From JALZKA01 sp963753385 (GTDB lineage Bacteria; Actinomycetota; Thermoleophilia; Solirubrobacterales; 70-9): a stretch of 64,000 nt of DNA. The notes beneath the pieces were generated by a model, which did not search any database, was not told where the DNA came from, and worked only from the letters and a program-made list of their open reading frames with translations. How positions within the stretch are numbered: the first letter of the stretch is position 1; every line of letters starts with the position of its first letter. The position numbers were made by a program, and so were the translations under genes. This document shows, piece by piece, positions 29,958 to 35,764 of this stretch. Where the stretch lies: positions 1-64,000 of the forward strand of contig CAVWCC010000007.1 in assembly GCA_963753385.1 (NCBI GenBank), written 5' to 3'.

Positions 29958-30356
29958 CTACTCCCGCAGCCCGGCGGCTTCGAGGGCTTCTTCCCGGGTC
30001 GAGTAGGAGTGTCGCTCGGCGAGCAGGTCGTCACGGATAGTCCATACCTCCGTCATTCGCACGGTGATCTCCTGATGCCCGCCCTTCGGCACCGCATGCT
30101 GCGTGCTCACGACGACGACCCGCTCCCCTGCGTCCACGACCTCCTCGACCTCGACCGTGACGCTCTCGAACTGCTCGAACAAGTCGTCGTTGTACTTTCG
30201 GACCGCATCTCTTCCGCGATACACGCCCGCCGCGGGCGACTTCGCGTAGGTGTGGAACTCGACCTCGGGGTGGAGGGACGCGTAGGCGGCGTCAGGGTCG
30301 TTCCGGGTGGCCGCCTCATATACCCGACGAACGAGTTCGACGTTCTCCTGCGACAT
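29958..30356 (-). CDS. SnoaL/NTF2-like protein (single, between repeats)
   Basis: 132 residues. MSQENVELVRRVYEAATRND, YASLHPEVEFHTYAKSPAAG, VYRGRDAVRKYNDDLFEQFE, VVDAGERVVVVSTQHAVPKG and EVWTIRDDLLAERHSYSTRE, ending ALEAAGLRE. Upstream is CGGGATACTGCGGGGGCG and then module B. Downstream is module A directly. This is the clearest example of the B-gene-A arrangement. Ligand unknown. Confidence 0.85.
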   Translation of the reverse strand: MSQENVELVRRVYEAATRNDPDAAYASLHPEVEFHTYAKSPAAGVYRGRDAVRKYNDDLFEQFESVTVEVEEVVDAGERVVVVSTQHAVPKGGHQEITVRMTEVWTIRDDLLAERHSYSTREEALEAAGLRE

Positions 30357-30388
30357 CGCCCCCGCAGTATCCCGCGAGCCGGAGGTAT

Positions 30389-30443
30389 GCGCTTTCCGTG
30401 CGTTCCATGCGAAGTGGCTTTACCCGCTTCTCGTCCAAAGCGA
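30389..30443 (-). repeat. Dispersed A-B composite repeat (B interrupted)
   Basis: Plus reading: B GCGCTTTCC-GTGCGTTCC-ATGCGAAGTGG with a partial internal duplication of GTGC/TTCC, then A CCGCTTC(TCGTCC)AAAGCGA at 30,424-30,443, abutting the stop of the next SnoaL gene. Confidence 0.72.
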
Positions 30444-30850
30444 CTACTCCGAGAGCCCGGCGGCTTTGAACGCTTCCGTCGGATCGAGATAGGAGCGTAG
30501 GCGGATCACCCTGCCGTCGCTGAAGTCGACGACCCACGCTAGCGCGGACTCGGTGGCGGCTCCGCTCGCCCGGCCGACAAAGCGGGTCCGGCCGTGGGCG
30601 ATGAGGCGGCTACCCAAGTCCAGAACCTCCGAGACGACGACACTTCTCTCACGAAAGCGTCGTCCGTGTCGCGGAGCCACTCGCGGACACCCTCGTGGCC
30701 CCGATACACCGTGGCTTCCCCTCCGAGCGTCACGACAAGTGCCGGCTGCACCTCGACCTCGGCGTCGAACAGCTCGACGAGCGCGTCGTCATCGTGGCGC
30801 GCGTACGCCTCGACTGCGCGCCTGAACGTCTCCACGTTCTCCTCCGACAT
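30444..30850 (-). pseudogene. SnoaL/NTF2-like gene with one frameshift
   Basis: From ATG 30,850: MSEENVETFRRAVEAYARHD, LFDAEVEVQPALVVTLGGEA, VYRGHEGVREWLRDTDDAF. The frame then shifts by one near 30,655 and continues RERSVVVSEVLDLGSRLIAH, SDGRVIRLRSYLDPTEAFKA and AGLSE. Total 407 nt, one short of a multiple of three. All motifs are otherwise intact, so it is either a recent mutation or a sequencing indel. Upstream GCGGGATACTGCG and module B are present. Confidence 0.75.
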
Positions 30851-30883
30851 CGCCCGCGCAGTATCCCGCCATGCGGGAGATAT

Positions 30884-30929
30884 GCGCTTTCCATGCAAAG
30901 CGACTTAGGCGCTTCTCGTCCAAAGCGGT
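30884..30929 (-). repeat. Dispersed A-B composite repeat
   Basis: Plus reading GCGCTTT(CCATGC)AAAGCGA then GGCGCTTC(TCGTCC)AAAGCGG, ending about 10 nt before the stop of the last array gene. Confidence 0.82.
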
Positions 30930-30938
30930 ACTCCCGCG

Positions 30939-31340
30939 CTACTCCTCAAGCCCAGCGGCTTTGAGGGCTTCCGGCTGACTGGTGAAGCTCTGAAATCGAA
31001 CAATCCTGCCGTCACGCATCTCAGCGATCCATGCCGAGGCCTGATCGAGGGCTATGCCACTTCCCGGAGCAAGGGCAATTGCTCGTCCCAGCACCAGGAC
31101 CCGTTCGCCCAGATCGCGGAACTCCTGCGGCTCGATGCGGAACGTCGCCCATGCCGCATCGATGTCGGCCCAGAACTGCCGGTTGCCGTTCAGGCCCCGG
31201 TAGACGATTCCCTCCGGTCCGCCGACGATCGCGGGTCGAATCTCGACCTCGGGATGGAGGAGTCCGGCTGCAGCCTCGAGATCCCTCCGAGCGAACGCGG
31301 CAAAGAAGGACTTGGCCACCGCAACGTTCTCCTGCGACAT
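30939..31340 (-). CDS. SnoaL/NTF2-like protein, array gene 9 (last)
   Basis: 133 residues: MSQENVAVAKSFFAAFARRD, LLHPEVEIRPAIVGGPEGIV, YRGLNGNRQFWADIDAAWAT, GERVLVLGRAIALAPGSGIA, EMRDGRIVRFQSFTSQPEAL and KAAGLEE. IVYRGLNG replaces the usual VYRGHEG. It is the promoter-distal gene of the nine-gene array. An A-B repeat follows about 10 nt after its stop. Confidence 0.85.
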   Translation of the reverse strand: MSQENVAVAKSFFAAFARRDLEAAAGLLHPEVEIRPAIVGGPEGIVYRGLNGNRQFWADIDAAWATFRIEPQEFRDLGERVLVLGRAIALAPGSGIALDQASAWIAEMRDGRIVRFQSFTSQPEALKAAGLEE

Positions 31341-31343
31341 CGC

Positions 31344-31748
31344 CTACTCCTCAAGCCCGGCGGCTTCGAGGGCTTCCTGCCAGCTGAGGAAGCCACGGAA
31401 TCGGACGACCTTGCCCCCTCGAAGCAGGAACTGGATGGCGAACGGCTGGTCGAACTCGAGGTGGTTGGCATCGCCTCCCCTCATGTGGGCGCTCCCTAGC
31501 CACACGACCGAATCCCCAAGGTCGCGGACCTCGCTCTCCTCCACCTGGAAGACCTCCCAGGTCTCCCAAGTCGAGGCGAACCCGCTGGAGACCTCGTCGA
31601 GGCCTCGGTAGAGGGCGCGTTCGACGGCGGCAGGACCGCCGGGCTCCCATTCGACCTCGGGGGCAAACCAGTGGGTCATCGCTGCCAGATCCCGCTGGTT
31701 GAACGCTTGAACCAGCTGTCTCACCACCTCCACGTTCGCCTGCGACAT
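31344..31748 (-). CDS. SnoaL/NTF2-like protein, array gene 8
   Basis: 134 residues: MSQANVEVVRQLVQAFNQRD, HWFAPEVEWEPGGPAAVERA, LYRGLDEVSSGFASTWETWE, RDLGDSVVWLGSAHMRGGDA, and EALEAAGLEE at the end. The usual RGRGSG loop is replaced by MRGGDANHLEFDQP, so its ligand pocket rim differs from its neighbours. Coupled to gene 9 by the GAGGAG-TAG-GCG-ATG junction. Confidence 0.85.
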   Translation of the reverse strand: MSQANVEVVRQLVQAFNQRDLAAMTHWFAPEVEWEPGGPAAVERALYRGLDEVSSGFASTWETWEVFQVEESEVRDLGDSVVWLGSAHMRGGDANHLEFDQPFAIQFLLRGGKVVRFRGFLSWQEALEAAGLEE

Positions 31749-31751
31749 CGA

Positions 31752-32168
31752 CTACTCCCGCAGCCCGGCGGCTTCGAGGGCTTCGGCCTCTGTGTCGAAA
31801 GGTCGCAGTCGCTTCAGCTTCCCAGCCACGATCTCGAAGACATAGAAGACCGTGCGATCCACCTCTATCCCGCTGGCGCTCCCCTGACCCACGAACCGGG
31901 TGCGGACAACGACGACGTCCTCGCGGGCGTCGACCACCTCCTCAAGCGTTACGGTGAGTGTCGCCCAGCCGCTCCGAAAAGCCGCCCACAGCCGCCGGAC
32001 CTCGTCATGGCCGTGGTAGACCGGCTTGTCCAAGGGCAGATCAGGAAGCCGGAACGAGACGTGCCACTCAACGTCCGGCTGCATATCCTCAACGCCCGCG
32101 TCGAAGTCGCCGCGGCTGAAGGCATCGAGGCCGCGATGGATCAGCGCGATGTTCTCCTCGGCTGGCAT
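31752..32168 (-). CDS. SnoaL/NTF2-like protein, array gene 7
   Basis: 138 residues and the most divergent N-terminus of the array (MPAEENIALIHRGLDAFSRG). MQPDVEWHVSFRLPDLPLDK carries an insertion before VYHGHDEVRRLWAAFRSGWA. FVGQGSASGIEVDRTVFYVF and EALEAAGLRE follow. The junction to gene 8 is TAG-TCG-ATG, the only spacer in the array not reading GCG. Confidence 0.84.
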   Translation of the reverse strand: MPAEENIALIHRGLDAFSRGDFDAGVEDMQPDVEWHVSFRLPDLPLDKPVYHGHDEVRRLWAAFRSGWATLTVTLEEVVDAREDVVVVRTRFVGQGSASGIEVDRTVFYVFEIVAGKLKRLRPFDTEAEALEAAGLRE

Positions 32169-32171
32169 CGC

Positions 32172-32579
32172 CTACTCCCGCAGCCCGGCGGATTCGAGGG
32201 CGTGCTCAGGGGACTGAAAGGGCTCAGTGCGGACCACCTTCCCCTCCCGCACCGTGACGACGGCGGCGATTCGCTGCTCGGTCTCCGCGCCGCTCTGCCT
32301 GCCTCGGAACTTGGTCGGCATCACCGCCAGCACCCGCTCGTGATCGATCTCGGTGACCCGCGCGAGCGTCACCTCCCACTCCATGGTCTCCGAGATGTTG
32401 GTCAGCCATTTGCGGTAGCCCTGTGCTCCCCGGACACCTCCACCTACCACCCCCACATCGCGGGGGAGGAACTCGTGGTCTGGATGGAAGAGGGCGTTCA
32501 TCGTCTCCCAGTCAGGATTCGGCCTGCGCATCGTGGCCTCGATGGCCGCCCGGACGAGCTCGACACTCTCCTCCGACAT
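32172..32579 (-). CDS. SnoaL/NTF2-like protein, array gene 6
   Basis: 135 residues: MSEESVELVRAAIEATMRRP, FHPDHEFLPRDVGVVGGGVR, GAQGYRKWLTNISETMEWEV, FRGRQSGAETEQRIAAVVTV, ALESAGLRE. The DPEVEW motif is altered to HPDHEF and it has GAQG instead of GHEG, so it is a distinct subtype. 3-nt spacers on both sides. Confidence 0.84.
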   Translation of the reverse strand: MSEESVELVRAAIEATMRRPNPDWETMNALFHPDHEFLPRDVGVVGGGVRGAQGYRKWLTNISETMEWEVTLARVTEIDHERVLAVMPTKFRGRQSGAETEQRIAAVVTVREGKVVRTEPFQSPEHALESAGLRE

Positions 32580-32582
32580 CGC

Positions 32583-32999
32583 CTACTCCTCGATCCCGGC
32601 GGCTTCGAGGGCTTCGGCCTTGGTCCCGAAGATGTCTACGCGCTCGATCTTTGGGCCACGGAAGCGGTAAACGTGAACGGCGTCGCGCTCGACCGGCACG
32701 CCGCTCGCTCGGCCACGGGCGCGAACGCGGTAAACGGCCACCACACACGGGTCGGCGTCGAGAACCTCAAGCAGGTCCATGGCCTCGTACTCCAAGGCCT
32801 CCTGAGCGGCGGCGAGGTGTCGCTCAACTTCCTCGACCCCCTGGTGGACCGTTGCCCCGGGCAACTCGCGTTGGTCGTGCCATACGACGTCTGGATGGAG
32901 CAGCTCGGTCCCGATCCGTTGGGCGTCCTCGGAATCCCACCCGCTCTGGCTGAAGACTTCGTGGCCGCGTCGAATGCGCTCCACGTTCTCCTGCGACAT
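32583..32999 (-). CDS. SnoaL/NTF2-like protein, array gene 5
   Basis: 138 residues: MSQENVERIRRGHEVFSQSG, GTELLHPDVVWHDQRELPGA, VHQGVEEVERHLAAAQEALE, RVRARGRASGVPVERDAVHV, ALEAAGIEE. Helix 1 carries a short WDSEDAQR insertion. C-terminal GAGGAG serves gene 6 as RBS. Confidence 0.85.
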   Translation of the reverse strand: MSQENVERIRRGHEVFSQSGWDSEDAQRIGTELLHPDVVWHDQRELPGATVHQGVEEVERHLAAAQEALEYEAMDLLEVLDADPCVVAVYRVRARGRASGVPVERDAVHVYRFRGPKIERVDIFGTKAEALEAAGIEE

Positions 33000-33002
33000 C
33001 GC

Positions 33003-33410
33003 CTACTCCTTGATCCCGGCGGCCTCGAGGGCGTCCGAGCGGTCGTCATATGCGTCGACCCGCGTGATCATCCCGTCGCGGACAGTGACTACCTGGGCCC
33101 ACTCCATTTCCATCGGCAGCCCGCTCTGCCGCCCCTTGCCGCGCTGCCAGGTAAGGACTACGACGCGCCCATCGGGGGCGCTGACGATCTCGTCCACGCC
33201 CGCCTCCCACGCCTCCCAGACTCCGAGCCACTCGGTCAGGCCGCGCCGGACGCCCTCGATGCCACGGTAGATGGGGTCCGGCCACTCCCGGAAGTGCGTC
33301 AGGTCGTAGATGGCTTCGGAATCGAAGTAGGAGGCGAAGAGCGCATCCAGGTCGCCGCGAAGCCAGACGTCCCAGGCCTCCCGCACCGTGTCCGTGTTCT
33401 CCCGCGACAT
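33003..33410 (-). CDS. SnoaL/NTF2-like protein, array gene 4
   Basis: 135 residues: MSRENTDTVREAWDVWLRGD, YFDSEAIYDLTHFREWPDPI, YRGIEGVRRGLTEWLGVWEA, WQRGKGRQSGLPMEMEWAQV and DALEAAGIKE. The N-terminus has ENTD instead of ENVE, and the pocket motif reads DSEAIYD. The end codons AAGGAGTAG still provide an RBS core. Confidence 0.85.
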   Translation of the reverse strand: MSRENTDTVREAWDVWLRGDLDALFASYFDSEAIYDLTHFREWPDPIYRGIEGVRRGLTEWLGVWEAWEAGVDEIVSAPDGRVVVLTWQRGKGRQSGLPMEMEWAQVVTVRDGMITRVDAYDDRSDALEAAGIKE

Positions 33411-33413
33411 CGC

Positions 33414-33812
33414 CTACTCCCGCAGCCCGGCGGCTTCGAAGGCCTCACCTCGCTCCTGAAACCAGGCGTACCGCGCAACCTTGCCGTCGCGGAAGGTCCA
33501 GAGGGCGGACTCACGTCCGTTTATCTCGACCCCGCTACCGCGACCCCGCGCCCGATAGCGCAGCACCACAGCTACCTGATCTCCCGCTGCCCGGAACTCC
33601 TCTGGCTCCGCCTGCCAGCTCTCCCAACCATCGAACAACTTCGCCACCGCCGTGCTGAACGCAGCCTGGCCACGCCGGGTTCCGGGCTCGACGGCCCCAG
33701 GCGGATTGACGTACTCGATAGCCGCGTCCATGAGTTCGGTCGGCCCAGGGAACTCGCCACGAGCCCAGGCCTCGTAGAAGCGCCGGACGATCTCGACGTT
33801 CTCCTGCGACAT
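33414..33812 (-). CDS. SnoaL/NTF2-like protein, array gene 3
   Basis: 132 residues: MSQENVEIVRRFYEAWARGE, IEYVNPPGAVEPGTRRGQAA, FSTAVAKLFDGWESWQAEPE, VVLRYRARGRGSGVEINGRE, and EAFEAAGLRE. The EYVNPPGAVE-x-GTR segment links it to 25,586-25,981 (EWVNPPDAVERGVR), so one was copied from the other's lineage. Confidence 0.86.
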   Translation of the reverse strand: MSQENVEIVRRFYEAWARGEFPGPTELMDAAIEYVNPPGAVEPGTRRGQAAFSTAVAKLFDGWESWQAEPEEFRAAGDQVAVVLRYRARGRGSGVEINGRESALWTFRDGKVARYAWFQERGEAFEAAGLRE

Positions 33813-33815
33813 CGC

Positions 33816-34220
33816 CTACTCCGACAGCCCGGCGGCTTCGAGGGCTTCGGCTGGACTGAGGTAGCTGTCCGCGCGGGCGATCCGCTCGTCCTGAAAGGTG
33901 AAGACGATGGCGAAGCGCTGGTCGTCGAGGGGAACGCCGCTTGCCTTACCACGCACACTTGCCCTGAGCAGGGCGACGACCCGATCCTCGCCTGCGTCGA
34001 TGATCTCCTCGACTTCGCTTCGAAACTGCTCGAACGCCTCGTCGAGCCACGCGAAGTAGTCGCGGATGCCCTGTCGTCCGCGGAAGACGTGACCCCCGCT
34101 GGCGGCGAGGCGCGAGTTGAACTCTCCCTCCTCAGACCAGAGCGAGTCGAGCGTCTCGACATCGCGCCGGTTCACGGCGTCTACCACCCGTCGCACGATC
34201 TCCACGTTCTCCTCCGACAT
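33816..34220 (-). CDS. SnoaL/NTF2-like protein, array gene 2
   Basis: 134 residues: MSEENVEIVRRVVDAVNRRD, LWSEEGEFNSRLAASGGHVF, RGRQGIRDYFAWLDEAFEQF, RASVRGKASGVPLDDQRFAI, EALEAAGLSE. The acidic pocket motif is EEGEFN rather than DPEVEW. Coupled by 3-nt spacers. Confidence 0.86.
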   Translation of the reverse strand: MSEENVEIVRRVVDAVNRRDVETLDSLWSEEGEFNSRLAASGGHVFRGRQGIRDYFAWLDEAFEQFRSEVEEIIDAGEDRVVALLRASVRGKASGVPLDDQRFAIVFTFQDERIARADSYLSPAEALEAAGLSE

Positions 34221-34223
34221 CGC

Positions 34224-34643
34224 CTACTCCGACAGCCCGGCGGCTTCGAGGGCTTCGGTCGGGTCAAGGTAAATGCGCATGCGAACGATCTGCCCACCTT
34301 CCAGTTCATAGATGGTGGCGAGGCGTACTTCGACCGGCACGCCGCTCTCCTTACCGGTTCCGGATTGAGTGAAGACCCCGACCACCCGGTCGTTGCCAGC
34401 GTCGATCAGTCGCTCAATCCGATTCGACCACCCCTCGAAGTCCTCGGTCCAGTTGCGCATGAACTCGATGAATCCTTCGCGCCCCCGATAGCTTCGAGAC
34501 CCAGGGAAGCCACGCCCAGGTATCCACTCAGCGTCGGCAGCAACCAGCGCGGTATCGAACGCTGCGCCGGGATCGTCGCGCTCCAACCCTTCCTGGAAGG
34601 CGTCCAATACCTGTCGCACGATCTCAACGTTCTCCTGCGACAT
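34224..34643 (-). CDS. SnoaL/NTF2-like protein, array gene 1 (first transcribed)
   Basis: 139 residues: MSQENVEIVRQVLDAFQEGL, VAADAEWIPGRGFPGSRSYR, GREGFIEFMRNWTEDFEGWS, TQSGTGKESGVPVEVRLATI and EALEAAGLSE. As promoter-proximal gene it lacks an embedded upstream RBS. Instead GCGAGATACTGCGAGGCG directly precedes the ATG, consistent with a leaderless or nearly leaderless mRNA. Module B lies 27 nt upstream of the start. Confidence 0.86.
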   Translation of the reverse strand: MSQENVEIVRQVLDAFQEGLERDDPGAAFDTALVAADAEWIPGRGFPGSRSYRGREGFIEFMRNWTEDFEGWSNRIERLIDAGNDRVVGVFTQSGTGKESGVPVEVRLATIYELEGGQIVRMRIYLDPTEALEAAGLSE

Positions 34644-34669
34644 CGCCTCGCAGTATCTCGCGATTCATT

Positions 34670-34689
34670 GCGCTTTCCATGCAAAGCGG
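34670..34689 (-). repeat. Dispersed hairpin repeat, module B (rightmost copy)
   Basis: Plus reading GCGCTTT(CCATGC)AAAGCGG, upstream of the nine-gene array. No further copy is seen to the right. Confidence 0.8.
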
Positions 34690-34828
34690 CTATTCCGGGG
34701 AGGCCTAGTCCCCAACCGGCAGGCCGATGGACTGCTGTCCGTGTCGGCAGGGAACTCGAGTCTTGATGCGGTGAGAGGCGGCTTCAGTCTGTCCGAGGCG
34801 GGAGCGCCACGGGTGTAGCTTTAGGTTC

Positions 34829-35749
34829 ATGTCCGAAGCGTGGCCGCCTCTCAGCTACGCCGCGTGGAGCGAGAGCAGCGACACGCTCCACGCACACACG
34901 CAGGTGCTCGGCAAGCTCGCGGTCGAGCTTGCGCCGGCCGAGCCGCAGCTGCAGCACGCCGCCCTGCGACTGAGCGCGCGCGGCTGGGAGACCCTCCCGT
35001 TGCCGGCGCCCGACGGCTCCGGCTCGATCGTCGCAGCGCTCGATCTACACTCGCATGAGGCGGTAATCGAGCACAGCGCCGGCCACGAGACACGGGTCGC
35101 GCTGACGCCCAACCGGCCCGTAGCGGAGGTGACGCGCGAGGTGCTCGAAGCCGTTGGCCGCTTGGGAGGCACCGTCGAGATCAATCCCACCCCCCAGGAG
35201 GTGCCTTGGCAGGTGGCGCTGGACGAGGACCACGAGCACGCGACGTATGACCCCGACCGGGTGGCAACCTACTTCGACGCCGCCACCCGCGCGGCGCTGG
35301 TCCTGGCGGAGTTCCGGGCTCCGTTTCGTGGCCGCTCGACGCCGGTCAACGCCTGGTGGGGGACCTTCGACCTCGCGGTCAACTTCTTCTCGGGGCGACC
35401 GGCCGATCCACCGTCCGATGACTTCATTATGCGCAACGGAGGCGACGCCCAGCAGGTCGCAATCGGGTGGTGGCCGGGTGATCCGAGCCACGAGCGGGCG
35501 GCCTTCTTCGCCTACGCATACCCGACGCCCGATGGCTTTGCGGACGGGAATGTCAGCCCCGCCGCCGCGCGGTGGGACGGGGACCTCGGCGAGTACGTTC
35601 TCGAGTGGGAGGACATCCGCGAGAGTCCCGATCCGCATGCCATCGCGTTGGAATTCGCCCGGTCGGCGTTCCGTCACGCCTGCGCGGTGTGCGATTGGGA
35701 CCCGGCGCTAGCGGCCACTGCTGAGGGTGTTCCACCCCCGATCAGGTGA
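34829..35749 (+). CDS. DUF5996 family protein
   Basis: 306 residues starting MSEAWPPLSYAAWSESSDTL. Recognisable family features are HTQVLGKLAVELAPAEPQLQ, HAALRLSARGWETLPLP, EAVIEHSAGHETRVAL, RGRSTPVNAWWGTFDLAVNF, FIMRNGGDAQQVAIGWWPGD and AFFAYAYPTPDG. These mark the DUF5996 family of soluble proteins of unknown function, common in actinobacteria and proteobacteria. Length is as usual for the family. No operon partner: it converges on the hydrolase gene 15 bp away. Confidence 0.85.
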   Translation: MSEAWPPLSYAAWSESSDTLHAHTQVLGKLAVELAPAEPQLQHAALRLSARGWETLPLPAPDGSGSIVAALDLHSHEAVIEHSAGHETRVALTPNRPVAEVTREVLEAVGRLGGTVEINPTPQEVPWQVALDEDHEHATYDPDRVATYFDAATRAALVLAEFRAPFRGRSTPVNAWWGTFDLAVNFFSGRPADPPSDDFIMRNGGDAQQVAIGWWPGDPSHERAAFFAYAYPTPDGFADGNVSPAAARWDGDLGEYVLEWEDIRESPDPHAIALEFARSAFRHACAVCDWDPALAATAEGVPPPIR

Positions 35750-35764
35750 CGCGTTAGGGGAGCG

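Noticed and set aside
6319..34689. Integron attC sites
   Set aside because: The A-B elements are folded and border genes, but no R'/R'' core (GTTRRRY with RYYYAAC) is seen and the recombinase lacks the integron-specific additional domain, so I do not call an integron.
3646..34689. CRISPR array
   Set aside because: Repeats are dispersed at kilobase distances rather than at regular 30-40-nt spacing, and there are no cas genes.
31671..34766. 1031-codon open frame on the plus strand
   Set aside because: It is the antisense of the nine-gene SnoaL array. It stays open because all nine genes share one frame in GC-rich DNA; the translation has no domain sense and the minus-strand genes explain the region.
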